From NCBI GenBank assembly GCA_963767715.1, contig CAVYFA010000009.1, positions 496,001 through 560,000 of the forward strand: a stretch of DNA of 64,000 nt, read 5' to 3'. Origin of the DNA: CAVSXS01 sp963767715. GTDB lineage: Bacteria > Chloroflexota > Ktedonobacteria > Ktedonobacterales > Ktedonobacteraceae. Under the pieces are notes generated by a model, which saw only the letters and a program-made list of their open reading frames with translations, had not been told where the DNA came from and did not search any database. Of this stretch, positions 46,238 to 55,525 are shown piece by piece. Position numbers and translations under genes: made by a program. Position 1 is the first letter of the stretch. Each line of letters starts with the position of its first letter.

Positions 46238-46933
46238 ATGGTAGCATTGAATGAAACAAACAATTTGAGCAAACGACCCAGTGTATTGATCGTAGACGAT
46301 GAACCACAAATTGTAGATTTTCTGCAAATGGGTTTTTCATATGAGGGATTCCAGGTATATACAGCCATGACCGGGACAGAGGCGGTACAGTCCGCCATCT
46401 CCCATCAGCCCGATCTGATCATTCTCGATATCATGTTGCCGGGGTACGATGGCCTGGAGGTGACGCGCCAGATCAGGCGCGTGCACGATACAGCCATCAT
46501 CATGCTCACAGCGAAGAGCGAAATCGATGATCGCGTTACGGGCCTTGACAGCGGGGCGGACGACTACCTCACCAAGCCATTTGCGTTCAAAGAGCTGATG
46601 GCTCGCACGCGGTCCGTCTTGCGGCGGCATGGCAAGGCCGATGTTTTGTCGTTCCGTGACATCGTACTCGACCGCGGGACGCACCTTGTCACCCATCAAG
46701 ACCAGTCGATCGAGTTGACCCCCCGTGAATTTGATCTCCTGGAACTCCTCCTGATGCACCCGCGGCAGGTTCTCTCCCGCGACATCATCTTAGCGCGTGT
46801 CTGGGGCTACGACTATGAAGGCGACGATAATATCATCGAGGTCTACATCCGCCACCTGCGCGAAAAGCTCCAGGATAATCCGCCGCGCTTAATCCAGACA
46901 GTGCGTGGAGTAGGTTACTCGCTTCGAGGATGA
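46238..46933 (+). CDS. OmpR/PhoB-type response regulator
   Basis: A 231-residue regulator. Receiver domain: VLIVDDEPQIVDFL (acidic pair), phospho-acceptor Asp in IILDIMLPGYDG (about residue 64), Thr in IIMLTAKS, Lys in DDYLTKPFAFKEL. Winged-helix effector: IELTPREFDLLELLLMHPRQVLSRDIILARVWGYDYEGDDNIIEVYIRHLREKL ... IQTVRGVGYSLR. Ten bases before the histidine kinase gene, so co-transcribed. The signal is unknown; the divergent acyl-CoA ligase/acyltransferase pair may be a target (inference). Confidence 0.95.
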   Translation: MVALNETNNLSKRPSVLIVDDEPQIVDFLQMGFSYEGFQVYTAMTGTEAVQSAISHQPDLIILDIMLPGYDGLEVTRQIRRVHDTAIIMLTAKSEIDDRVTGLDSGADDYLTKPFAFKELMARTRSVLRRHGKADVLSFRDIVLDRGTHLVTHQDQSIELTPREFDLLELLLMHPRQVLSRDIILARVWGYDYEGDDNIIEVYIRHLREKLQDNPPRLIQTVRGVGYSLRG

Positions 46934-46942
46934 AAGAGGCCT

Positions 46943-48475
46943 ATGTGGAAGAAGAAACGCTTTTACCGCTTCATTAACCGCATCCCGGTGCGCTGGCGAT
47001 TAGTGCTGCTTTCACTGGGCCTGCTCGCGATCCTGTTTAGCGCGACGAGCGTGATTATCTCAATAATCGCGGAACACAGCCTCTTGACGAACGAGGTCGA
47101 CGTGCTGCACAACGAGTCGCTGCTGGCCATGAGAGGGATAAAGAACCGCCCGTTTATGCCGTCCACTATCTTCTATCCGCCGGGCACACCCTCACCCGAC
47201 TTCGGGACAGCGGCGACCGAACTGGCTCACCGGCTCATCAGTCCCACCACCAACGCCACGATTCTCGCGGATGATGGCACTGTCCTGGTGCCCGGTAGCT
47301 CGCTGGCGTTTTCCTCCCTGCCTGTGACGCTCACACCGGACAAAGTGCGGCAGATGCTGAACGGGAATGACCTGAATACAAGTTACCTGCTGGTCAAAGA
47401 CTCTCAGGGGAATCGCCAGATGGTTGTCCTCATCCCACTGGTGAGCGATTTCCATACGATGGGGGTGCTGCAAATCAGCACTCCTACAGCTCCCATCGAC
47501 AATTTTCTTGCAACGCTGCGCCTGTTACTGTTGCTGGGCGTTGTTGGCGCGCTTGGTCTCGCCTCCGCTTTAACATTCCCCCTCGTGAGCGTTGCCCTGC
47601 AACCGCTCGTCGAGATAGAACGCACCAGCCGCCAGATCGCGCAGGGAGCGCTCTCGATGCGCATCGATCCCCCTCCAACAGATGACGAGATCGGGCGGCT
47701 GGCCCTCTCTTTTAATCGCATGGTTGCCCAGCTCGAGACTGCCTTTCAGCGTCAAAAACGCTTTGTCTCTGATGTCTCTCACGAGTTACGGACGCCTTTA
47801 ACCGCGTTGAGTGGCAGTTTAGAGATGCTGCTCATGGGGGCCGATGGGGGTGATATCGAGGCGTCTCGTCGCCTTGCGCATGGCATGTACGCCGAGATAC
47901 AGCGCATGCATCGGCTCGTCGAAGATCTGCTTGCGCTCACGCAACTGGATACGGGGAAAATTATGCTGCGAGAGGATGTCGTTCATCTCGAGGGTGTCAT
48001 CCACAAGGTCTATGAGCAGGCGCAGCATCTCTCGCACGGCCAGAATTTGCGCTGTGATGTCGCCCCGGACCTTCCGCCTGTCCGAGTAGACGAGGACCGC
48101 TTGCAGCAGGTTCTGCTCAACATTGTCGACAATGCTCTGAAGTTTACCTCGCCGGGCGGGCGGGTTGAAATCCTGGCCAGCAGCGATGGCCAGAACACTG
48201 TTCTTATCCAGGTACGCGATACCGGCCAGGGCATTCCACCTGACGCATTACCACATATCTTTGACCGCTTTTACCGGGCAGACCCATCCCGCAGCCGCTC
48301 TCCCCAGCATGTCGGCGGAAACGGCCTTGGTCTTGCGATCGCCAAGGAGTTAGTCGAGGCGCAAGGCGGTTCCATTACCGTCGAGAGCAAGCCGGGCGAG
48401 GGCACCACCGTCACGCTGCGTTTTCAGGCGGCCAGGCAGTTGGAACAATCGAGGCGCCTGGCCAGGAAGAAATGA
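46943..48475 (+). CDS. Sensor histidine kinase (HAMP, HisKA, HATPase)
   Basis: A 510-residue membrane sensor. TM1 about 16-45 (VRWRLVLLSLGLLAILFSATSVIISII), an outer domain of about 140 residues with PAFMPSTIFYPPGTP-type Pro-rich start, TM2 about 190-215 (LLLLLGVVGALGLASALTFPLVSV), HAMP (LVEIERTSRQIAQGALSMRI), HisKA FVSDVSHELRTPLTAL (phospho-His about 280), and the ATPase with N-box NIVDNALKF, G1 DTGQGIPP, F-box FYRAD, G2 GNGLGLAIAK. ATG 46943 is 10 bases after the regulator. Partner of the upstream regulator. Confidence 0.95.
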   Translation: MWKKKRFYRFINRIPVRWRLVLLSLGLLAILFSATSVIISIIAEHSLLTNEVDVLHNESLLAMRGIKNRPFMPSTIFYPPGTPSPDFGTAATELAHRLISPTTNATILADDGTVLVPGSSLAFSSLPVTLTPDKVRQMLNGNDLNTSYLLVKDSQGNRQMVVLIPLVSDFHTMGVLQISTPTAPIDNFLATLRLLLLLGVVGALGLASALTFPLVSVALQPLVEIERTSRQIAQGALSMRIDPPPTDDEIGRLALSFNRMVAQLETAFQRQKRFVSDVSHELRTPLTALSGSLEMLLMGADGGDIEASRRLAHGMYAEIQRMHRLVEDLLALTQLDTGKIMLREDVVHLEGVIHKVYEQAQHLSHGQNLRCDVAPDLPPVRVDEDRLQQVLLNIVDNALKFTSPGGRVEILASSDGQNTVLIQVRDTGQGIPPDALPHIFDRFYRADPSRSRSPQHVGGNGLGLAIAKELVEAQGGSITVESKPGEGTTVTLRFQAARQLEQSRRLARKK

Positions 48476-48534
48476 GCGAGCAGCAAAGTCTTGATAGAGT
48501 TGATCTTACTGCATAACTTTATTTCAACGTTGCT

Positions 48535-49473
48535 TCAAACGGAGGTTGTGAGTGGCGCTGCCGCGTAAACCGCCTGCGGGCCTACCGTTGTCCAATGCTG
48601 CTCGCTCATGTACTTCCAGCCACCGTCTGCCAGGATGATGACGATCTTCCCTCTTTCCATAGTGTCTGCAACGCGCAAAGCAACGTCCAGTACCGCGCCG
48701 CTGGAAGGGCCCGCGAAGATACCCTCCTGCTCTTTGAGCTGAAGCGTGCGCCTCCATGCCTGCTGGCTGGATACCTGTAGCTTGCTATCGAGCAGCGCCT
48801 GGTCGAGGACAGGCGGCACGAAACCATCCGCCAGGTTGCGCAACCCCTGGATGCTATCACCCTGTACCGGCTCGGCAGCCACGACGCGAATAGCTTTATT
48901 GTGCCGCTTCAAGCGGCGCCCGATGCCGGTGAGCGTTCCCCCCGAGCCGAGTCCCGCGACCAGCACGTTCAGGTCGGGCATGTCCCGCACAATCTCCACG
49001 CCAGTTGTCTGGTAGTGGGCGGCAGGGTTCGCCTCGTTGCCATATTGAAAGAGCATGACGTAGCGTTTGTCCTGCTGCGCCAGCTCCTGGGCCAGCCGGA
49101 TAGCCCCGTTGCTACCGGCCGACCCGGGAGAGGTGATCACCCTCGCTCCGTAGAGTTCGAGCATCCTGCGTTTCTCCTGCGTCCCCTTTTCAGACACGAC
49201 GGCGGTGAACGGGTAGCCCCTCATGTTCGCCACCAGCGCCAGCGCTACGCCCGTGTTGCCGCTGGTGGGCTCCAATAATATCGAACCCGCCGACAGCCTC
49301 CCTTGAACCTCGGCCTGCTCGATCATTGTTCTCGCGATGCGGTCCTTAAGGCTTCCCGAAGGATTAGCGCCCTCCATCTTCGCGAATATCCGTACGCCGG
49401 GGCGCGGGCTGAAACTTTCGAGTTCAACCAGTGGGGTATTCCCAATTGTCTCTAAAAGATTGTGATAGTACAT
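48535..49473 (-). CDS. cysM: Cysteine synthase / PLP-dependent beta-substituting enzyme (CysM type)
   Basis: A 312-residue fold-type II PLP enzyme forming cysteine from O-acetylserine (or an analogue). Seen: LLETIGNTPLVEL, PLP-binding Lys in NPSGSLKDRIA, EPTSGNTGVALA, the phosphate loop GLGSGGTLTGIGRRLK, and the C-terminal FAGPSSGAVLDVAL. ATG 49473 follows TTAAGGAGCAATACAGC. It lies 13 bases after the decarboxylase gene and is probably in one operon with it. Could instead make a special amino acid, since pairs of this type occur in diamino-acid or siderophore routes, but no such genes are nearby. Confidence 0.9.
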   Translation of the reverse strand: MYYHNLLETIGNTPLVELESFSPRPGVRIFAKMEGANPSGSLKDRIARTMIEQAEVQGRLSAGSILLEPTSGNTGVALALVANMRGYPFTAVVSEKGTQEKRRMLELYGARVITSPGSAGSNGAIRLAQELAQQDKRYVMLFQYGNEANPAAHYQTTGVEIVRDMPDLNVLVAGLGSGGTLTGIGRRLKRHNKAIRVVAAEPVQGDSIQGLRNLADGFVPPVLDQALLDSKLQVSSQQAWRRTLQLKEQEGIFAGPSSGAVLDVALRVADTMERGKIVIILADGGWKYMSEQHWTTVGPQAVYAAAPLTTSV

Positions 49474-49486
49474 GCTGTATTGCTCC

Positions 49487-50992
49487 TTAATTCCTTATCT
49501 GTGAAAGAAGTGAAGCGCCGGCGTCAATCACTTCCTCAACGATTGTGAGGATATCGCCCGCGCCGGTCATATAGTTGACGATGCAGGCCCGCAGCGTCTC
49601 TTTTCCCTGAAAGCGCGTACTCGTCAGCAGCGCTTTTCCACGCCTCTGCACCTCGAGGGCGAGTTCCTTGTTCAGCCAGTCAAGCGCGCGCGGATCATCG
49701 TAGAGCGCGGGCGGTGCATAGCGAAAACGAACGATGCTGAGCGGACCCGCCGAGACGAGTTCCAGGTCAGGTTCCGCTTTAACGATACATGCGAGGAGAC
49801 GGGCCATGTCGTTATTGCCGGCAATAGCCCTGGTCAGTCCCGCGCGTCCTGCCGTGCGCACAACCGCCCAGACATCCAGCGCGCGGAAGCGGCGCGTGCG
49901 CTGCAAGGTATACTCTGACATCCAGACCTCGTGCTCGTCTTGCCCCTCCGGCGTCAGGCGAAACGTATCACGCAGCAGCGAAGAGTGCCTGACAAGGGCG
50001 CAGCCGCAGTCGATGGGGACAGAGAGCCACTTGTGCTGGTCGGTTGCCAGCGAGTCCACCCGGTCCATTCCTTCGTAGAGCGGGGCCACCCGCTCATCCA
50101 GCACGCCAAATGCGCCGTAGGCCCCATCAACGTGCAGCCAGATGTCCTGTTCTTCGCACAGGTCGGCCAGTTCTTCCAGCGCATCAATGGCCCCGGTTTC
50201 AACCGTCCCCGCCGTCGCAGCAACACAAAATGGGCGCTGTCCGGCATCGAGGTCCTGCCTGATACGATGATAGAGTCGATCCACATCCATCTGATACGTC
50301 GGGGTAGAGGGAACGATGTGGATGGCATCGCTGCCCAGTCCCATCGCCTCGACCGACCTGCGAATGCTGAAATGCCCCTGGTCCGATTGATAGAGCACGT
50401 AAGGCGGGTGCGAGCCCTGCATTCCCTCTTTGCGGACATCCCACCCGTCTGCCTGGGCGGCCCAGTAGCGGGCGGCTTGCAGACAGGTGAAATTCGCCTC
50501 GGATCCCCCGCTGACAAACACGCCGACGCTTCCGGCGATGGGGAACCCGCACAACTCCATTACCCACTCTGCGGTGCGGCGTTCCAGCGCCTGCCCGGCG
50601 TGATCTCCGATGCCGCAGTTGGGGTTCATCGCTGCGGCAAGCGGCTTTATCAAGACCCCGGCGTGAGCGGGAGCCGAGTTGATCCAGCCGGCGAAGGCGG
50701 GATGGCCATTCCCCTGCGGGTAGGGCAGAATCGTCTCCCGCAGAAATGCAAGCGTATCCTCAAAAGGGTATCCCTGCTCGGGGAGTTGTTGTACGCGAAT
50801 CGTCTCACGCACCTCGTCGGGCATCGGCTTCCAGACCGGGCGTTCGCGTACCGCAGATAGATACTCGGTGACCTCGTCGATCACCTGATACCCGAATCGT
50901 TTCAGAGATGCCTCCTCGAAAGAGAGCCCGGACTCGTACCCGGCATCTTCATGCAAAGCAGGCAGCACATCTACGCTATCTTTATAAATCAT
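49487..50992 (-). CDS. PLP-dependent group II amino-acid decarboxylase
   Basis: About 501 residues, pyridoxal-dependent decarboxylase (aromatic amino acid / diaminobutyrate type). Seen: HPAFAGWINSAPAHAGVLI, FVSGGSEANFTCLQAAR, ATAGTVETGAIDALEELADLC, WLHVDGAYGAFG (Asp pairing with the pyridine N) and the Schiff-base Lys in TDQHKWLSVPIDCG. ATG 50992 follows AAAAGGTGAAGAG, better than in-frame ATG 51157 or 51034, which add residues without family support. Forms a probable operon with the cysteine synthase. Substrate (Trp, Tyr, Glu or diaminobutyrate) is not settled by sequence. Confidence 0.9.
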   Translation of the reverse strand: MIYKDSVDVLPALHEDAGYESGLSFEEASLKRFGYQVIDEVTEYLSAVRERPVWKPMPDEVRETIRVQQLPEQGYPFEDTLAFLRETILPYPQGNGHPAFAGWINSAPAHAGVLIKPLAAAMNPNCGIGDHAGQALERRTAEWVMELCGFPIAGSVGVFVSGGSEANFTCLQAARYWAAQADGWDVRKEGMQGSHPPYVLYQSDQGHFSIRRSVEAMGLGSDAIHIVPSTPTYQMDVDRLYHRIRQDLDAGQRPFCVAATAGTVETGAIDALEELADLCEEQDIWLHVDGAYGAFGVLDERVAPLYEGMDRVDSLATDQHKWLSVPIDCGCALVRHSSLLRDTFRLTPEGQDEHEVWMSEYTLQRTRRFRALDVWAVVRTAGRAGLTRAIAGNNDMARLLACIVKAEPDLELVSAGPLSIVRFRYAPPALYDDPRALDWLNKELALEVQRRGKALLTSTRFQGKETLRACIVNYMTGAGDILTIVEEVIDAGASLLSQIRN

Positions 50993-51189
50993 CTCTTCAC
51001 CTTTTACCTGGTATTCATCGTTGATTTGAAACATGCATTCACGAGCGCTCCTTTTATTAAAGAAGCGTGCCATGCTTGGCTGAATTTTCGGCAGAGGTTC
51101 GCTAAAAATTCGCTGAATGACCTCCTGGCGGCGAGGCGCAGAACTTTGCGCAGGCAATCCCGGCGTACGCTAAAACGGGAAGGATGAAA

Positions 51190-51208
51190 TCGGGCGAGTT
51201 TCGCCCGA
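51190..51208. other. Hairpin TCGGGCGA-GTT-TCGCCCGA in a divergent intergenic region
   Basis: Perfect 8-bp stem with 3-base loop between the divergent decarboxylase and kinase genes. No T-run; an operator, stem-loop leader or weak terminator are possible. Confidence 0.4.
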
Positions 51209-51366
51209 AATTGTAGGCAAACTATCCGTGCAAGGTTGCTTGACGCTGCCTGAAACAACATGTATGCTCATGTGTAAGAGGCGGTCATTGCCAATGCATG
51301 GCGACCACGTGCTCGATAAATCGGCACTCTACACGGTCGCCATACACAGCTTGCCTGGAGAAGATC

Positions 51367-52287
51367 ATGCATACACCTGCATCTGTCGAGCGCATCATCA
51401 ACCAGGTTCCAGGATGGAGCCTGTCCGACGCTGAAATTGCCGCGTTGGAGGGCGGCATTACCAACCAGAATTATCGTGTGGATATTCATGGCGAGTCTTT
51501 TGTGCTGCGCATCGGCGGCAAAGGCACGCACCTGCTGGGCATCGACCGGGCGCGCGAGAGCATCTGCACCACTATCGCCGCCCAGGTCGGCGTTGGCGCG
51601 CAGGTCGTGCATTTCCTTGCCGCGGAAGATGCCCTGGTGACGCGTTTCATCGAGGGGACGCCCATCTCGCCGGAGAGCGCTGCGCAGCCGGAGACGCTGC
51701 GGCGTATCGTCTCCGCCATGCAGCGCTACCACAGCGGCCCGGCCTTCCCGGGCGTCTTCTCCCCTTTCGAGACCGTGCGCAGCTATCATCACCTGGCATT
51801 GGAACGCGGCGTCCCATTCCCTGATACGCTCCCACAGGTCTTCGCGCTGATGGCCCGTATCGAAGAGACGCTGCGAAGTGTGCAGCGACAACAACCCTGC
51901 CACAACGATCTGCTGGCCAGCAACTTCATCGACGATGGCCGCGCTGTTCGCATCCTGGACTGGGAATACGCGGGTATGGGCGACCTCTTCTTCGACCTGG
52001 GCAACTTCGCCGTCAATCAATCCCTGGATAGCGAGCGCTGCGACCTCCTGCTCACCTACTATTTCGGGGAAGCGCGCCCGGCGGATATCGCGCACCTGCA
52101 CCTGATGCGCCTGGCCTCCGACCTGCGCGAATCGTTCTGGGGCTTCTTGCAGATGGGTGTCTCGGAACTTGATTTCGATTATAAAGAATACGCACACCAC
52201 CACCTGAACCGGTTCCTGGGCAACGTAGAATCGTCAGCCTTTGAAAAGTGGATACAAGATGTGAAAACCAATGCTCCGCAAAAGTAG
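51367..52287 (+). CDS. Choline/ethanolamine-kinase-like phosphotransferase
   Basis: A 306-residue kinase of the choline-kinase/APH fold. N-lobe EGGITNQNYRVDIHGESFVLRIGGKGTHLLGIDR (Gly-rich turn and ATP Lys/Arg region), catalytic HNDLLASNFIDDG (Brenner motif), metal site LDWEYAGMGDLFFDLGNFA: this DWEYAG...DLAN pattern is typical of choline/ethanolamine kinases. ATG 51367 (MHTPASVERI) follows TGGAGAAGATC; the frame is open to 51298 through a family A repeat fragment. 158 bases before the sarcosine-type dehydrogenase gene, which suggests a shared role in choline-derived C1 metabolism (inference). Confidence 0.88.
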   Translation: MHTPASVERIINQVPGWSLSDAEIAALEGGITNQNYRVDIHGESFVLRIGGKGTHLLGIDRARESICTTIAAQVGVGAQVVHFLAAEDALVTRFIEGTPISPESAAQPETLRRIVSAMQRYHSGPAFPGVFSPFETVRSYHHLALERGVPFPDTLPQVFALMARIEETLRSVQRQQPCHNDLLASNFIDDGRAVRILDWEYAGMGDLFFDLGNFAVNQSLDSERCDLLLTYYFGEARPADIAHLHLMRLASDLRESFWGFLQMGVSELDFDYKEYAHHHLNRFLGNVESSAFEKWIQDVKTNAPQK

Positions 52288-52328
52288 GGGCCGGTTATGG
52301 AGAATGAAGATTTCATGTTGACAAAATT

Positions 52329-52380
52329 CCCAGGGCGGCGCAAGCGCCCCCACCACTCGTCCACTCCACTCCCGCCCGTA
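52329..52380. repeat. Dispersed repeat family C
   Basis: CCCAGGGCGGCGCAAGCGCC then CCCACCACTCGTCCACTCC and ACTCCCGCCCGTAC; matches 37823-37875. Confidence 0.8.
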
Positions 52381-52445
52381 CAGGCGCGATGGCCGGATGA
52401 ATTTGTTATTCTCCATTATCGGCCAATGTTAAGGAGAACCCACCC

Positions 52446-54887
52446 ATGCAAGACCAGGCCAGAGTTGTTATCATCGGCAGCGGCATCGCCGGTTCCAGCA
52501 TCGCCTATCACCTGACGGAGCGAGGATGGCGCGATATCGTTGTGCTCGAACAGGGGCCGCTATTCGAGGGAACAACCTCGCACGCGCCCGGGCTGGTCGG
52601 ACAACTGCGCTCATCGATCAGCCTGACGAAGATGCTGGTCTACAGCGTCGCGCTCTACAAAACGCTGTCTATCGATGGCCAGCCCGGCTACACGGGCGGA
52701 GGCAGCCTGCGCATCGCCTCCTCGAAGGAGCGCATGGAAGAACTCAAGCGGCAGGTGGGATTCTCGAAAAGCGTGGGGTTGGAGGCCGAACTCATCAGCG
52801 CAAGCGAGGCACGGCGCATGTTCCCTTTGATGAGCCTGAAAGGGGTCGAGGGCGCACTCTGGCTGCCCACCGACGGCTCCGCGAAGGCGCCTATTCTGGC
52901 GCAGGCTATGGCAAACCTGGCTCGCGAACGCGGGGCAGCGTTCTACCCTTACACCCGCGTCACCGGCATCGAAGTCCTCAATGGTCGCGTGCGGGCCGTC
53001 AACACCTCGCGGGGACGCATTCGTACCGAGACGCTTGTGGTCGCGGCAGGTATATGGTCGCCGCGCATCGGCCGCATGGTGGACGGCCCGCCCATTAGCA
53101 TCCCACTCATCCCCATGCAGCACCAGTATGTCCAGACCGCGCCGCTGGCCGAACTGGCCGGCGGAGTGCGCATCCCGAATCTGCGCGACCCCGATAACCT
53201 GGTCTACTTCCGGCAGGATGGCGATACACTGGTACTCGGCGGCTACGAACGCGACCCCCAGCCGCTCGAAGTGGATGCTATCCCCGATGGCGACAATCCG
53301 ACCGTCCTGCCGTTTGACCCGCCGCGCTTCGAGAGCCTGATGCGCGGGTGCATCGAGCGCGTCCCGGCATTGCGCGGCGTCGAGCTGGTCAGGCGCGTCA
53401 ACGGGCTCGAGTCGTTCACGCCCGACGGCGAGTTCATCCTGGGCGAAGCGCCCGAGGTGCAGGGCTTCTGGGCCGCCTGCGGCTTCTGCGCGCACGGCGT
53501 CTCAGGCTCCGGCGCGGTCGGCAAGATGATGGCGGAGTGGATCATCGACGGGGAGCCGAGCCTCGATCTCTGGCACATGGACATTCGCCGCTTCGGGGCC
53601 TATACCGCCAGCCGGCGCTACATCGCCACGCGTGTCAACGAGGTCTACAGCACCTACTACGATATCAGCTACCCCATGCAGGAACGCAGCAGCGCGCGCA
53701 AACTGCGCCTCAGCCCGGTCTACAATCGCCTGGAAGAACTGGGGGCGGTCTTCGGCGAAAAGGCGGGCTGGGAACGTCCCAACTGGTTCACCCGCAATGA
53801 AGCACTCGCGGAGGGTCAGGGCTGGCCCGCGCCGTACGGCTGGGCCAGCCGCTACTGGTCGCCCGCCATCGGCGCTGAACACCAGGCTACCCGCGAGCGA
53901 GTCGCCATGTTCGACGAGACCTCGTTCAGCAAGATCGAGATACTCGGCCCCGGCTCGCTGGCTTTCTTGCAGCGCATTACCGACAACCAGATGGATCAGC
54001 CAGCCGGCAGCATCACCTATACACAGATGCCCAATCCGCGCGGCGGCATCGAATGCGATCTGACCGTCACACGCCTGGCCGCCGACCGTTTCCAGATCGT
54101 GACCGGCACAGCCTTCGGCAACCACGACCTGGCCTGGATTCGCAGCCACGCGCCGGCAGACGGCTCTGTCTACTTGAACGACATAACATCCAGCCGCTGC
54201 TGCATCGGCGTGTGGGGACCGCGCACGCGCGACCTGTTGCAGTCAGTAAGCGAGGACGATTTCTCGAACGAGGCTTTTCCCTACCTCACGGCGCAGTACG
54301 TCACGCTCGGCGATATCCCGGCGCTGGCCCTGCGCGTCACCTACGTCGGCGAGCCTGGCTGGGAGATCTACGCCCCGATGGAGTACGGCCTCAAGCTGTG
54401 GGACACGCTCTGGCAGGCCGGCCAGCCGCTGGGCATCGTCGCGGCCGGCTACCGCGCCATCGAATCGCTGCGCCTGGAAAAGGGCTACCGCTACTGGAGC
54501 GCGGACATCCACTCCGAATACAACCCCTACGAAGCCGGCCTGGGCTTCGCCGTCAAGCTGCAAAAGGGCGACTTCATCGGCAGGGACGCGCTCGAACGCA
54601 TCAAAGCCGAGGGGGTGAAACGCAAGCTGTGCTGCCTTGTACTGGATGACCCGGCGGCAGTCGGCCTGGGCGGCGAGCCATTGCTGGATGGAGAGCGCGT
54701 GCTAGGCCACGTCACCAGCGCCGGTTACGGCTACACAGTGCGCCAGAGCATCGCCTACGGCTACCTCCCTAAAGAATACGCTGCACCTGGAACGCGCGTG
54801 GAGGTGCAGCTCTTCGGCGTGCGATACGGGGCAACGGTGATGAAGGAGCCATTGTATGACCCGAAGAACGAGAAGATCAAATCGTGA
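52446..54887 (+). CDS. FAD-dependent dimethylglycine/sarcosine dehydrogenase-like oxidoreductase with GcvT domain
   Basis: An 813-residue two-part enzyme. N-terminal DAO/FAD part: VVIIGSGIAGSSIAYHLTERGW (Rossmann GxGxxG, about 7-28), TTSHAPGLVGQL, GGYERDPQPLEVD, VNGLESFTPDGEFILGEAPE. Then an FAO-type linker (about 370-430) and a GcvT-like folate part: REAxxxxRERVAMFDETSFSKIEILGPGSL, DLTVTRLA, GVWGPRTRDLLQ, LRVTYVGEPGWEIYAPMEYGLKLWDTL, AIESLRLEKGYRYWSADI. Known enzymes oxidatively demethylate dimethylglycine or sarcosine and pass formaldehyde to folate. ATG 52446 follows AAGGAGAACCCACCC. Probably co-regulated with the upstream kinase. Confidence 0.92.
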   Translation: MQDQARVVIIGSGIAGSSIAYHLTERGWRDIVVLEQGPLFEGTTSHAPGLVGQLRSSISLTKMLVYSVALYKTLSIDGQPGYTGGGSLRIASSKERMEELKRQVGFSKSVGLEAELISASEARRMFPLMSLKGVEGALWLPTDGSAKAPILAQAMANLARERGAAFYPYTRVTGIEVLNGRVRAVNTSRGRIRTETLVVAAGIWSPRIGRMVDGPPISIPLIPMQHQYVQTAPLAELAGGVRIPNLRDPDNLVYFRQDGDTLVLGGYERDPQPLEVDAIPDGDNPTVLPFDPPRFESLMRGCIERVPALRGVELVRRVNGLESFTPDGEFILGEAPEVQGFWAACGFCAHGVSGSGAVGKMMAEWIIDGEPSLDLWHMDIRRFGAYTASRRYIATRVNEVYSTYYDISYPMQERSSARKLRLSPVYNRLEELGAVFGEKAGWERPNWFTRNEALAEGQGWPAPYGWASRYWSPAIGAEHQATRERVAMFDETSFSKIEILGPGSLAFLQRITDNQMDQPAGSITYTQMPNPRGGIECDLTVTRLAADRFQIVTGTAFGNHDLAWIRSHAPADGSVYLNDITSSRCCIGVWGPRTRDLLQSVSEDDFSNEAFPYLTAQYVTLGDIPALALRVTYVGEPGWEIYAPMEYGLKLWDTLWQAGQPLGIVAAGYRAIESLRLEKGYRYWSADIHSEYNPYEAGLGFAVKLQKGDFIGRDALERIKAEGVKRKLCCLVLDDPAAVGLGGEPLLDGERVLGHVTSAGYGYTVRQSIAYGYLPKEYAAPGTRVEVQLFGVRYGATVMKEPLYDPKNEKIKS

Positions 54888-54937
54888 AGGGAACATACGA
54901 GGGCGTCTCTGCTCATCATTCATTGAAACATGTGAAT

Positions 54938-54969
54938 ATTTATCGAATTATTTATGCTTTTCGATAAAT
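54938..54969. other. AT-rich inverted repeat ATTTATCGAA ... TTCGATAAAT
   Basis: Perfect 10-bp arms (54938-54947 and 54960-54969) around 12 bases, 50 bases after the dehydrogenase stop. Could be an operator or a fold in the transcript; it lacks a terminator T-run. Confidence 0.5.
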
Positions 54970-55525
54970 GGTTAAGGATTTCGCTATGGAGAAAGCTCTT
55001 TTCTTAACACAACCTCCATGGGTTCGTAACCATGAACCTGCTAGCGCGCCTCTACAATAATTATGTGACGACGACAGGTCGCACAGGTGAATGGGAAAGG
55101 CGTCCTTGGCGGGCGCTGGATGGTAGTAAACGTGGTGAGGAGGTTTTCTCCAGCAAGAGCAGAGCGATCAAGTGTTTTTTCGGAGCAGCAAACGAGTTAT
55201 ATCCCCGTCGCGATAGTGAAGTGCCGGTGTGGGTACACAGGCAGGATAGGTTGTATGCCAGGCAACGTATCCTGAAGGGTGGTTGATGTGGGGTGGTTGT
55301 GGAGGTGGAGTGGCTGGCAATCGCGTATAGAAGGCATCAGGGACGTGGAGATGTTGGGTGGTGGAAACCGGCTGCGTGTGTACGCGCGGGAGCCGGCGCC
55401 TTCTATACATGATGAGTGTTGGGATGCGGGCTGTGGGCCAAAGCTGGCGTTGAAGCGCCGCCAGTAACACGCCGGCACTTCAGTGTCGCGACGGGTGATG
55501 TTTGTTGCATCCAGGAGAGAGGAAA
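54970..55525. other. Non-coding stretch with an inverted-repeat element
   Basis: Open frames here (such as 55032-55286) lack family support and lie partly in the 55204-55495 element. No gene called. Confidence 0.55.
55204..55495. mobile_element. MITE-like element (292 bp) with imperfect 28-bp terminal inverted repeats
   Basis: Left end CCCGTCGCGATAGTGAAGTG then CCGGTGTG (55204-55231); right end read in reverse CCCGTCGCGACACTGAAGTG then CCGGCGTG (55495-55468): 24 of 28 match. An inner pair GTATAGAAGGC (55325-55335) / GCCTTCTATAC (55398-55408) also exists. No coding capacity; no clear target duplication. Confidence 0.6.

Noticed and set aside
51001..51038. Seven-codon leader peptide (MHVSNQR) before the decarboxylase
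   Set aside because: It has a ribosome-binding site but no attenuator structure or codon bias; too little evidence.
55032..55286. Possible small plus-strand gene
   Set aside because: Partly inside the 292-bp inverted-repeat element, no conserved features.
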